Of a DNA stretch of 64,000 bases, positions 44,901-56,000 are shown piece by piece. Location of the stretch: positions 19,104,840 through 19,168,839 of the forward strand of contig NC_059077.1 of the NCBI RefSeq assembly GCF_020497125.1, in the 5' to 3' direction. The translations under genes were made by a program, and so were the position numbers. This DNA comes from Mauremys mutica. Taxonomy: Eukaryota > Chordata > Testudines > Geoemydidae. The notes below the pieces were generated by a model. The model searched no databases. It saw only the letters and a list, made by a program, of their open reading frames with translations, and was not told the DNA's origin. Numbering within the stretch: position 1 is the stretch's first letter; the number at the start of each line of letters is the position of its first letter.

Positions 44901-47900
44901 AATTCTGTGACTGCTTTAAGAGAGGACTTTATAAAATTGCTATTGAGTTTAAAATAGTATATGTATATATTTATACAAAGAAATTGATATATAGATGTAT
45001 ACATGAACATATACACTCGCTGTTCAGGTATATTGTGGAGCTAATCTTTTAAGTTAGCTAGTTCCTACACTGAGATCCAGCAGGCCAAACTCTATTTAAC
45101 AAAGTTGTCTTCATTTAAAAATCAGCAAGAAGTTGTACCATATGGATAATATAAGGGTAATGTTCACTGAGATCTTGATATGTTTTCTACAAAAGCAGAT
45201 GGATTTAAACATTCAGAATAGGAAAGACCTTGTGCATGCTGTAGCAAGCTTGACCTAAATTCTATGGAAAGGTGCTGCAGAAGTGAGAATTTGTGGCAGC
45301 TTCTGATACATTTAAAATCTGAGACTGAATTAAATATTATTTGACTACTTTAACATTTAATTCAATTTGTTTTACACTGTCCCTCTAATTTTCAGTGTGT
45401 TGCAGAAGTTTGTATTGGAAATGTATAACTATATTATGGATTTCATAGAAGCTGAAAGTTTTGGCAAGTGAGTAGTAGATATTAGGGCTCCTGGCACCTG
45501 GTGGAGCATGGGAGGGAGTTTGGGATTGTGGTATAAACACATTAGCTGAATGTTCCTTCTAAACTGATCAGCAATGAAAAGATTAATAATGTTGGTATGT
45601 AAATTGTCATCATTAGTTCTCGCAGTCAACACCGCATTGAGATGACTGGGGCAGTTTATTCCTCTCAGAGGATTGTTTCAGGCTGTCCCACAGACTCAAG
45701 TGGATATCATTGCATCTATTCGGGTTCATATTTTAAAGGTTTCCTATAAAGCCATAAGGTGACTAGAAAGATTGTAATGAAAGCTTGGATTCTAGAATTC
45801 ATTTCAAAACAGAGGATGAGTTCTGTGGCAAATTCCACACCACAGGGCCCTAAGATTAATGTTTAAAATGAGCACAATTACTTGTAGCTGTCTTTAGGCT
45901 CCGCGTAACCTATGTTACAGTGAATTGCTTTGATGACAGGGGCATTTCTTTTTAAATGGAGGCCTGAGGTCCATATGCAAAAAATGTCATACAAATGGCT
46001 AATTGAGTGCCAAACTAACCTCTCGCCTAGTCACTCAACTTGTATATACTGTCAACAGGGGCACTTTTTGGCATGCATTGTTTACACATGGACCTGAACC
46101 TCTCCCATTTGAAAAGTTGGGTCTGCATTTCTTAACTCACTTTCCGTGAATACACTGCATCATATCCAGTGTTTAATTTGTGCCAGGGCTTGCCAAGGCT
46201 GAGCCTCGGAACCTCTAGTCTTGGCAGATCATAGGCCCGGCACCTCTGGGCTTTCCTCGTCAGTTATGAAAGTAAACAAAAATTGCTTGAACCCTTGGAA
46301 CCTCTTTCATTACAAATTAAGCACTGATCATATCAGATATAACTACTGCTCATTTGTAAGTGGTGAGATTTACATAAGGTTTGTAATTAATTATACCAAC
46401 ATTTCCTTTACATATATTAGAAATAATAAGCCATGCATTGTCCACTGGGCATCATCCATGATCTTGTGATTTGTGTTTTGAAATCCCTGCTTTGACTTCT
46501 CACCAGCTATCTTCTCATTTCCATTCTCTCCTTTCTCAATAAAACCTTGAATAATTTTTTCATGTTGCTCTCCCCACAAAACTCTCTCTTCAGCTAGTTA
46601 AATCTACCTGAAATGGCTCTTCTCCATTTGGTCTGGGTGTATTCTCGTTCTCCCCTGGTTCCATTGTTCACTTCTTCTTTCTTTCCTTAATATTGTTTCA
46701 GTTAGCAACTGGAACATGCTTCTCCATTGACTGGCACAGGTTACTGAAGTCTATCGCCTCTTGTTGTCTGGCTTCATTACTGCCTGGCCAACGAACCTTG
46801 AGTGTGAATGACAAACATCTTCTTTATGACTTCTTTATAATAAACACCCCAAGTCCTCAGTCATTAGCCCCCTCTCTAAACCCCTTTGGCCACTTCTTTT
46901 CTGCATTCAACTTTAGATATATTACTTCCATGCAGAAGAAACCCAAATCCATATCCCCTTCACTCACTTTGTCAACAAACAAACAAACATCCTCAGAAAT
47001 TCTGGCTTCCTGTTTAGTTGAATCCAGTTAAAGTTTTCTTTCTAGTCCTATCCATGGACTTGTTTAGGTTTCCAGCTTCCATCAGATGAACACCACCCCT
47101 TGTAAGATTCCCCCTTCTGTCAGGGAGCCCTAAATCCTCATCTCTTCAGTCTCTTGCTCCAAAACATCCTCCCCTGACTCTACAGAAGCAATCAAACTCT
47201 ACATAATCATAACCTACTAGTTTCCATATGTTCATTCTCCCGAAAATTTGGCCACAACACTCTTGTCCAATGATACTTGTCCAATGATACTGATTACAGA
47301 ATCAGATATTACTACTTGTATTGTATATAAATGAGATTTTTAAAATTTGAAGTAATAGAAAACTTGCTCAAACTACCATGCAGAAAAGTAAAGGGAAAAT
47401 CTCCAAACAGCTACGGAGAATTTTGACAACCATCCAAAGTACCCATGTAGAATTGCAATGAATGTATTTTAGCTGTGCTGCTAATGACATCTAGTGGAGA
47501 AAGTAGGAAACAATAGTTTATACTTTTAGATTTATTTCAGCAGTGCATAGGGACCAACCAAAATCAGGGCCCTATTGTGCTAAACACTGTAGACCACAGT
47601 AATAGGTCCTGCCTTGAAGATCTTATAATCTGGATGCATTTTATAATTGTTTATGTTAATCAATACAGCATGAAATAAAATTCAGTGCTATAAGGAGTAT
47701 TGCCAAACCAAAGCATAAATGGTAAATCAGGGTCCCAAATATCATGAGATTGTTTTTAAGCCAACATGATTTCAAAACAAAACAAAAACACCTACATTTT
47801 GAGTTCCTGTTATTTACTCTCTGGAGTTTACCTTTAAGGTACATTTGAGTCACATTTTCAAGATTTTCTCCACAACCATAATAGCCAGGCAAAAAAAAAA

Positions 47901-49029
47901 AAATTAAATGAAAGCTGAGATTCTTACATATTCACATAGTTCCAGGGGCTTTACCAAAAAAAAATCACCAAGTATTTCAAGACTCATGATAATCAGAGTT
48001 GGCAACACTGTTTACCAATAAAAATAATAATATGGAGTTCAAATAATTCACATTTTTAACTAAATGTGATGGTTGATTTTTTTTAAACACCAAAACCTGC
48101 TTTAAATTTGACACTATTTCCAAGAGTTAAATCCATTTCTAGGTTGTGTGTGGGAGTTTGTTTGGCTTTTTCTGTCATTCCCCATTCTTCTTTAATAGTC
48201 AAGTATACCGCAGTGTTCACAGCTTGGAAGTTCTGATTTGGATCTGACTTTATGTTGAAAGGATAGAGGTGTGAGATTCTGACCCAGTGTTGGCCCACTG
48301 TTGCTCTTCCGTAATATTTTGATTTTGCCTTTATTCTATTGAAACTATGTTGCATTAACAGGAACACCCTGTATTTGTACCTAATACAACTATGTTTTGG
48401 TCTGATCCAACAAAGAAATCTACAGCTAAAACAGATTTTTATGGCTATGCAAAGCCTCATTGACCCCAAGGATCTGAGCTCTTATATGTATTATCTTAGC
48501 ACCAAGAATAAGTTTGGGGGTGTTTTGTTTCTTTCCCACAATCAAGTTTTGGTTCAATCTACATTCTCAGGTGCACTGAAGATCTCCAGCATTAGTATTT
48601 TTATGTGGAAATTGATATACTTAACTTTCAATTTGCCATTTATTTTCTTAGAAGCTATATGTGTCCACTCAGGTGGCCGTATTTTCAAGATGCTACAACG
48701 TATGTGAAGTTCTTTGCATGCTTAAGGTTCTTAATATGAACTATCATAAGTACATTTGGTTACAAGAATACTTTAAAAAAATAGGCAAGGTACTCTGATT
48801 GCAAGTTAGTATTTTAATATCCGAAATGAAAACACTAGGCAGACTAACAATTAAACTTGCAATAATGACTATCCAGCAGCATTAAATACTCATGTACAGG
48901 TAACACTAACTCAGCCAGCCAGGAATATTAGATAACCAGGAACAGGTAACTCAGACAGTCAATAAATCAAAACAACAAAAAAGCCGCTTTAACACTACCC
49001 ACCTCTCCCCACTGTTCTACCACCATCAC
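41991..49029. other. Long intergenic stretch, no gene recognised
   Basis: Mostly AT-rich. It contains the repeat at 45651-45775, an L3/CR1-like repeat near 47535-47645 (ATCAGGGCCCTATTGTGCTA, AAACACTGTAGACC), a 15-bp tandem duplication at about 47268-47297 (TTGTCCAATGATACT) and worn MITE-like sequence near 42780-43000 and 47740-48010. The 46693-47031 frame has no recognisable domain. No exon with a splice pair was identified. Confidence 0.45.
45651..45775 (+). repeat. Dispersed repeat, copy 2 of 2
   Basis: Aligns in order with 40364-40490. See that entry for the shared words. Confidence 0.5.
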
Positions 49030-50140
49030 CATTAAATTTTAATAAATGTTGGAATACCTGGAAAATTCCAAAAGATTGGAAGTGTTGCAATGTTGTGCCG
49101 ATATTCAAAAAGGACAAGTGGGCTGACCCAGGTAACTACAGGCCTGCTAACCTGCTATAACTCCCAGGCAAAATAATGGAAAAGCTGACAGATTCAATCA
49201 ATAAAAATTAAAGGAAATGAATATAATTAATGCTATCAACATGGTTTTATGGAAACAGGTCATGTCAAACAAACCTGCATTTGCTATGAGATTACAAGTT
49301 TGGTTGACAAAAGTAGCTATGTATAGACTTAGACTTTTGTAAGGCCTCTGACTTGGTACATGACAATCTGATTAAAAAGAATAGCATTGTATCATCAGTA
49401 AGGTGCCCGTTAAATGAATTAAGAACCAGCTAACTGACAGAATTCAAAGTAGTTGTCTGTGGGGAATCTAATGAGGGTGTTTCTAGTGGGGTTCCACAAG
49501 GATCAGTTCTAAGCCTGATGGTAGTCAATATCTTTATCATTGATCTGGAAATATATATAAAATCTTTTATAAAATATGTAGATGACACAAAGACTGGCAG
49601 AATGGTAAATGACTGGGCAGACTTACAGAGTGAACTGAATCTTGGCTCGGCCATTCAAACATAACGTATTTTAATACAGCCAAATGCAAAGTTACACCGC
49701 TAGGAACAAGGAATGCAGGCCACACTTACAGAAAGGGAGACTGTACAGTCATTGCTTGCCAGCATCAAGGATTTAGAGATCACAGTGGACAAGCAGTTGA
49801 ACATGAAACTGACACTGGAACATTGCATCCAGTTCTGATGTCCACATTTTAAAGACGCTGTTGCAAAATGGAGAGGATGTAGAGAAGAGCCCAAAAAATG
49901 AGTCAAGGGCTACACAGATGGTGTCTGCAGGATGGGTTCAACTTCCTTGACACGGGAATGCTGGGCTTTAAACTAGGTTCAAAGGGGGCAGGTGACAAAA
50001 GTCCTCAAGTAAACATAAAAAAGGCACCCTTAACTGAGAGCTAGATAATGGGGATTAGGGGGAGACATGGCAAATTAACAGGATCTAAGGAGCTCCAAGA
50101 GTCAAATCAGTAGGAGGATCTTCTCAACATCTTAGATGTC
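49030..50140 (+). pseudogene. CR1 LINE reverse transcriptase fragment
   Basis: In order on the plus strand: WKCCNVVPIFKKDKW, GNYRPANLL (the 'NYRPVSLTS' block), ASDLVHDNLI ('AFDlVPHdiLi'), SSGVPQGSVLS, and YVDDTKTGRM near 49576 (the YADD catalytic box with Ala to Val). Frameshifts and stops break it throughout. The piece stops at the DNA transposon that begins at 50147. Confidence 0.85.
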
Positions 50141-50146
50141 TATACA

Positions 50147-50675
50147 GGTCTGTCGCATCTTACACACATTTAATGTGTGTGATTTCAGCTTTACACAGTC
50201 AACTTGTGCAACTCCTTACCTGAGGAGGTTGTGAAGGCTAGGACTATAACAGCGCTTAAAAGAGAACTGGATAAATTCATGGAGGTTAAGTCCATTAACG
50301 GCTATTAGCCACGAAGGGTAAGGAATGGTGTCCCTACCCTCTGTTTGTTTGTCAGAGGGTGGAGATGGATGGCAGGAGAGAGATCACTTGATCATTACCT
50401 GTTAAGTTCACTCCCTCTGGGGCACCTGGCATTGGCCAGTGTCGGTAGACAGGATACTGGGCTAGATGGACCTTTGGTCTGACCCAGTACGGCCGTTCTC
50501 GTGTTCTTTACACGGTCGGCAAAAACAAAAAACTAGAGGAAAAATAATTTTAATACTGTACCTGTAGTGCAGGTGATTCTGCCCGCCATTACACTCAATG
50601 TAATTTTGACTATATGCGATTTTCACTTTACGCACTGACTGTGGAACATAACCCCAGCGTAAGATGCAACAGACC
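50147..50675. mobile_element. DNA transposon with TCTGTYGCATCTTAC ends, interrupted by CR1
   Basis: Ends GGTCTGTCGCATCTTAC (50147 onward) and GTAAGATGCAACAGACC (to 50675) are inverted repeats with one mismatch. The interior resumes at 50506 after a CR1 insertion. The superfamily is uncertain; the end structure suggests a Tc1/mariner or Tigger-like element, but no TA duplication is plain. No transposase can be read. Confidence 0.7.
50197..50505 (+). repeat. 5'-truncated CR1 3' end with 8-bp target duplication
   Basis: The piece starts AGTCAACTTGTGCAACTCC and ends GACCCAGTACGGCCGTTCTC GTGTTCTT, the same 3' end as at 28895. It is bounded by CTTTACAC on both sides (50189-50196 and 50506-50513), so it inserted into the DNA transposon. 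Confidence 0.85.
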
Positions 50676-50726
50676 TCCATACAAATGCAAGACATATTGC
50701 AAACAACAGGAAGAACTGGCACTATT

Positions 50727-50895
50727 AGGAGGAGGAATAGCTCAGTGGTTTGAGCATTGGCCTACTAAACCCAGGGTTGTGAGTTTAGGCATCTGAGGCA
50801 AAAATCTGCCAGGGACAGTACTTGGTCCTGCTGTGAAGGCAGGGGACTGGATTTGATGACCTTTTCAGCTATAGGAGATAGATAAGACATAAGGT
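50727..50895 (+). repeat. tRNA-derived SINE with CR1-like tail
   Basis: The head has box A (TAGCTCAGTGG, about 50739) and a worn box B (GGGTTGTGAGTTT). Then follow GGTCCTGCTGTGAAGGCAGG and GACTGGATTTGATGACC, a CR1-like tail, ending near CTATAGGAGATAG. This arrangement is the tortoise Pol III SINE type, whose tail is shared with CR1 and explains its mobilisation by CR1 enzymes. It is not a functional tRNA: there is no cloverleaf 3' half. Confidence 0.8.
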
Positions 50896-50905
50896 AAGTC
50901 TAAGC

Positions 50906-50978
50906 CAGTCCTAGCAACCCCATTTTAATGGGGTCACTACTCACTTTGGGTTCCCGACCCACAGTTTGAGAACCATTG
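50906..50978. mobile_element. Remnant hAT MITE, right end
   Basis: The right terminus CAGTTTGAGAACCATTG (50962-50978) is the inverse of a 'CAATGGTTCTCAAACTG' hAT end. The left terminus is decayed. It abuts the next hAT element with only an 8-bp word between. Confidence 0.5.
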
Positions 50979-50986
50979 GTCTAGAT

Positions 50987-51198
50987 CAGGGGTTCTCAAA
51001 CTGGGGGTTGAGACCCTGCAGGGGGTTGTGAGATTATTACATGGGGCTTGCAAACTGTCAGCCTCCACCCCAGGCTTTGCCTCGAGCATTTATAATGGTG
51101 TTAAATATATAATCAAGTGTTTAATTTATAAGGGGGGGCCGCACACAGAGGATTGCTATGTGAAAGGGGTCACCAGTAAAAGAGTTTGAGAAACACTG
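50987..51198. mobile_element. hAT MITE, 212 bp, within CR1 3' sequence
   Basis: Ends CAGGGGTTCTCAAACT and AGTTTGAGAAACACTG are inverted repeats. Flanking 8-mers GTCTAGAT (50979-50986) and GCCTAGAT (51199-51206) match at 7 of 8. The flank continues as CR1 3' sequence. Confidence 0.85.
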
Positions 51199-51290
51199 GC
51201 CTAGATAATACTTAGTTGTGCAATGAATGCAGAGGACTGGACTAGATGACCTCTTGAGATCCCTTTCAGTCCTATGATTCTATAAGGTAG
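51199..51290 (+). repeat. CR1 3' end
   Basis: AGAGGACTGGACTAGATGAC, CTCTTGAGATCCCTTTCAGT and CCTATGATTCTATAAG form a CR1 3' terminus of the ATTCTATG-ending type, different from the GTTCTT-ending type at 28895 and 50505. Confidence 0.8.
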
Positions 51291-52755
51291 ATGTATTCAA
51301 GTCAGCAGGGCCCAATGAAATTCATCCTAGAACACTTAAGGAACTAGATAATGCAATCTTGGAACCATTAGCAATTATCTTAGTCATGGAAGACAGATGA
51401 AGTCCTAGAGGACAGAAGGGCAAACATAGTACCTATCCTTAAAAAAGAGAACAAAGGGAATGCGGGAAATTATAGACCAGTCAGCCTAACTTTAATACTT
51501 GGAAAGATACTGGAACAAATTACACAATCAATTTTTAAGCACCTAGAGGAGAATATAAAGAATAGCCAGCATGGATTGGTAAAGAAAAAAATTGTGATGA
51601 ACCCCCCTAATTTCTTCCTTTGTTAGCATTACTGGCTTAGTGGAGTGCCGGGCAGAGGGAAAGCTGATGTGCTGTATCTGGATTTTAGTAATGCTTTCGA
51701 TAGTCCTGTGTGTCATTCTCATAAGCAAACTGGGGAAATTCAGTCTACATAAAAATACTATAAAGTGGGCACACAACTGGTTGAAAGACTACTCAGAGAA
51801 TGACTGTCAATGGTTTGCTGTTGAACTGGGATAGCATAGGTAGGGGGTCACATGGGGGTCAGTTATGGGGTTGGTACGAATCAATATTTTTGTTAATGAC
51901 TTGGATAAGGGAGTGGAGAATATACTTATAAAACTTACAGATCACACCCAATTGTTAGGGGTTGTAAGCACTTTGGAGGGCAGGATTAGAATTCCAAATG
52001 ACTGACAAATTAAGAGAATTGGTTTGAAATCAACAGGATGAAATTCAATAAAGTGCAATGTACTACAGTTAAAGAATTTAAATACACAAATACAAAAGCA
52101 AGAATAACTGACTAGATGGCAGTACTACTGAAAAGGAACATGGGATTATACTGGATCACAAATTAAATGGGTCAACAATGTGATACAGTTGCAAAAAAGG
52201 CTAATATTCTGGGGTGTATTAACAGGTGCATTGTATGCAAGACACAGAACATACTTGTCCCATTTAACTTGGCCCTCAGCACTGTGTCCAATTCTGAGCA
52301 CCATACTTTAGGAGAGATGTGGATAAAATGGAGAGGGTCCATAGGAGAGCAACCTGCCCTATGAAGGAAGATTAAAAAACTGGGCACGTTTAGTTTTGAG
52401 AAAAGACTCAGAGGGAAACCGGATAAAGTCTTCAGATATGTTAGAGGCTACTATAAAGAGGACAGTGGTCAATGGTTCATGTCCACTGAAGGCAAGACAC
52501 AAAGTAAAGGGCTTACTCTCCAGCAAAAGATGATTTAGGTTAGATATTAGGGAAAAAAATGTATAACTATAATGATAGCTAAATTCTAGAATAGGTTTCC
52601 AAGGGTGGTTGTGGAATCTCCATCATCGAAGGTTTTTAAGAACAGGTAAGACAAACACCTACCATGTTGGTCTAGTTTCACTTAGTCCTCCCTCACTGTA
52701 GGGGGCTGGATTTAAAAGAGCTTGAGGTCCCTTCCAGTCCTACATTTCTATGAGT
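51291..52755 (+). pseudogene. CR1 LINE reverse transcriptase to 3' end, broken
   Basis: The plus strand gives, in order: NIVPILKKENKGNAGNYRPV, LGKILEQITQSIFKHLEENI, NSQHGL, DVLYLDFSNAFDS (first catalytic aspartate block), VNDLDKGVENILIKLTDHTQ, ARLVLRKDSEG-like C-terminal pieces, and a 3' end GAGGTCCCTTCCAGTCCTAC. Numerous stops and frameshifts are present. The copy retains about 1.4 kb, from the middle of ORF2 to the 3' terminus. Confidence 0.85.
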
Positions 52756-54660
52756 TTATATAAACAGTGTATGCTAAATCAGGATACATTTAACTGGGAT
52801 GCAACCCAGAAAACTGATTTAGCTTAAAGACAGTGAATGTTAGTGACTGTTGCTTACGTGAACCAATATTAAACACCATTTAATGGACACGGCTTTTGGA
52901 CTATACCAAGTGGTGTAAAACCACATGTACTAGGTGGAAAAGTAATTCTAGTTTATTAATTTAGAATAATCAAATACAGACCAAGTGCAAGAAAGTAGCT
53001 TTCCTGCATTAAGAAAGCAGTTACTCAAAGCAATAAACATAAGTGAGTTTTCTACCATATATCCTTATATTCATGTTTGTTTCAACATTTAGGATTACTT
53101 CAGGACATCTTTTCTCCTAAAGAGTGAAATTATCAGAATTTCAGCTTTGTATTTGATATGCATGATTTTAATAACTCTTTCCATCAACTGAACATGTTAC
53201 AGTTACCGCTAAACATTTTAGACCTATTTACATTGTATAGATATGGAAAGTATGCACCATGCAACCAATGAAGTCACAGAAGAGGCAAACAATACAAATC
53301 TGACCTTTTACAAAGATGAGAATCACTAGGTTATCAAATTCTCAGGTATCAATAGTATGAGGTAAGTAATAGTTAAAATGAGGCACTTTAACAATAACCC
53401 AAAAGGTAGTTAGTGTACAAAATTATAAACAAACAGTTATTCATATTGCCCTTGATTATATTTAAAAGTGATTTTAAATTCTATATACAGTGTCTCAGAT
53501 ACCTCATATCCCATTTAAGCAAAATATTTAGGAATTACAAAAGAAATCAAGGCATTAATGCCATTAAATATGTGCAATACCAAGGGATGAGTAAAGAGGG
53601 GTATGTAGCAATACAGTTTTAAAGAAGTGCCTCATAGAAAGTATAGTTTTCTGCACAATCTCAAACTTTTTCAAAGAAAATCTCTATGCAGAGAAAGTTA
53701 CCTTGGTATAAATGTGTAAATCTGCCAAGCCAGTACAGAAGAATCCCTACTGTGTTAAAGAAAAGAATGCCAATTAGGAGAGGATTTAATTCTTATTGGG
53801 ATTTATTGTAATTAGAAATGCAACAAATTTAACTTTACAAAGGAACTAATTATGCCAATTAAAAACCACTTAGTAAAACTTTATAGGAATGTATTTATTA
53901 AAATTACTTAGGGCACTTTTCCAAGGAATTTTAGCAAAAAAGGTTTTAAGCAGTTGAGCACAGACACCCATCCTTTAAGGAATTCAGATTAAGATGCAAG
54001 AATGGTATCTGCAATGAGCATTTCTATATCAAGATAGAGAGAAAGAATATAATGCCCAATTAAGTTCAGCAGTAACAAAGGGATCTCATAAACCTACAGG
54101 CATCAGCAGTGCCTGGCCATCTCCTGAACTGCATATCCTGTGAGTGTGTGTGTGTATCTGGCTAACAAGTTCACAATTTTCCAACTGGAGATGATATTTT
54201 GAAAGACTACCAAGAATTTTCATGGTGCCTAATCTGTAGTGAACTGTCATATCCTACTGTTTGTTTCAACTGATGTGCAACTTGTAACATAAACGAGCAA
54301 GTTAAGTTGATGCAACAGTAATTTGAAATATGCTTCCTCACCCTGTATTTTGGGCAGGAAAAGGGAGACTAAGAAAAAATGATTCCCTTTGAGAAATATC
54401 CATACTGTATCAACGTTGATCATAAATTAGCACAGGCTTATAAGAAAGTAGCTCTGGATTTTATTTTTAAATGTACTTTCAGAAAACCAAAGATGATTTA
54501 CTTAAATTTGACATTTTAAACTAATTAAACAAATGCAAGCTACATTAAGTCTTCTGTTTTTAAAGATAAGCCAGTCCAGTTTTGAAATTTAAATGAAACT
54601 GTAAAAAAAAAAGCCTTAGTTATTACAATGACAAAATTAAACTTGGCAAAAGTAATGAAT
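52756..54660. other. Intergenic, downstream of TXNL1
   Basis: AT-rich, no second gene recognised. A short GT run lies near 54140-54155. If TXNL1 uses a more distal polyadenylation site, part of this would be 3' UTR. Confidence 0.5.
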
Positions 54661-54740
54661 TTTATTTACAAATACATGTACCAAGATTACAACAGAAATA
54701 CTCTAGTGAAACTCCATCTCAACAAAAGCAATGATTTATT
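54661..54740 (-). terminator. TXNL1: Candidate TXNL1 polyadenylation signals
   Basis: On the minus strand, AATAAA occurs at 54740-54735, about 122 bases after the stop codon, and again at 54666-54661, about 196 bases after it. Either could end the transcript; cleavage sites cannot be seen. Confidence 0.5.
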
Positions 54741-54861
54741 GGTAATGGCATTAAATGAAAAATTGACAGTCTCTGGCTACAGTCAAGCAATTATCCAGGA
54801 GCTGTAGATAAAGTGAAGATCCCATCTGATTTCTATAAGGCGATCCAGTGTTTCTTGCATC

Positions 54862-54891
54862 TTAGTGACTCTCTCCTTTCTTGCCTACCAC
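54862..54891 (-). CDS. TXNL1: TXNL1 last coding exon (C-terminal nine residues and stop)
   Basis: On the minus strand, a pyrimidine-rich tract and AG (54893-54892) precede GTGGTAGGC, and the frame gives VVGKKGESH followed by TAA (54864-54862). This is the conserved C-terminus of thioredoxin-like protein 1, and it follows in phase 0 from the exon at 61747-61851, which ends ...NDFKR. The short tail lies beyond the PITH domain, which lets TXNL1 associate with the 26S proteasome. The 3' UTR continues to lower coordinates. A different frame across the same DNA gives a longer peptide starting MQETLDRL, but it starts inside the UTR and is not homologous to anything I know. Certainty is high because the protein match crosses a 6.9-kb intron with exact splice sites. 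Confidence 0.93.
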   Translation of the reverse strand: MVGKKGESH

Positions 54892-55841
54892 CTTATAAAA
54901 AAGAAAAAGAAAATAATCACTAATGAAAGTTATGTTGGAAAACAAACAGCTCCCCAACCAATTTTTTAATAAGCTTCAAACTAAATAAAGTGGCTCCGTT
55001 TGCAGTTGTATTAATGGATTTTTCTGCACGCGTTCTAGTGCTGTATGCAGAGGGAGCTGTAAATTCCTGCAGGAATTAAACAGGACATGGGATATATGTG
55101 AGGAAATCCCCAACCTCAAGTATTTTTAATCCCGATAGCAAAGAACTCGTTTGTTTGAGACAAGTTAGGAAAAAGCAACAGCCCACATATTTTTATTATT
55201 CACAAAACCAAGTTAGGTGTCAAGAATCAGACCTGAACACACAACAAAAATGCAGTGGTAAGACTACCCCAAACCTAGTCTTCTGGGCCCAAATTTCAAG
55301 TAGTTGTTGTAGGAGATGAACTAGGTCTATATTAAAGACAGGTTTTTGAGAAATTTTTGCTTTATAATGTAATTCAACACTGAAAACTAACTAAAAGCAG
55401 CAGCATTGTCAATGACTTCAATATCAAGTGTGCTCAATGTTAGTGAAAAAATTTTTGTAACTGCCAGCTCTGCAAACTCAGTCTAGAATCAGATTCAAGT
55501 TTTGTTCTTCCCTTTCTAGGTATCATCAATAATAAAGGTTTAGAGGGAAGATTTGCCTTGTAACACCAATGCAATCTCATTAGCTTTGAGGTTGCAAAGG
55601 TATAACTGATTGGAGCTTAAACAATTCTGCTGCTGCACAAAAAGGAAGAGAATCCAGCTCACTTGGCTAAGATAAGCACACACAAGATAGATCTGCTGCC
55701 TATGTGTAAAATGGTTTTTAGTCACTTTTCAGAAGAGAACCACACTGAGTTTTTGCCAACCCAGAAGAGTAACTGGTTACAAACTAAACAAATTAAGTGG
55801 AAAAAAAAAAATCTGTGTTAACAATTTAATAATCATAGCAC

Positions 55842-56000
55842 AGGTCTGGAGGATAGAAGCTGTTCTAACTTTCATTCTGCCCTTGATTTACCATGTGGCC
55901 TTGGGCAAGTCATCCTCAGGTTCTTTATCTGTTTACCCTTCTAAACTTGAGAGCAGTACGTCCTTACCTGCCGGTGTTACCAAGATTATGCTTTGAAGCT
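55842..56000 (+). repeat. MIR-type SINE core
   Basis: ACCATGTGGCCTTGGGCAAG, TCATCCTCAGGTTCTTTATC and TACCTGCCGGTGTTACC match the core and 3' part of MIR. The tRNA head is lost. Confidence 0.65.

Noticed and set aside
46693..47031. 112-residue plus-strand frame
   Set aside because: It faintly recalls repeat-derived sequence but has no motif that I can name, so it is left as intergenic.
50732..50800. Possible tRNA gene
   Set aside because: Box A and a degraded box B are present, but there is no cloverleaf or acceptor stem, and a CR1-like tail follows. It is a SINE.
54785..54870. Alternative frame MQETLDRLIEIRWDLHF on the minus strand as a protein end
   Set aside because: The frame has a stop just upstream, and the competing frame gives the known TXNL1 C-terminus in phase with the previous exon.
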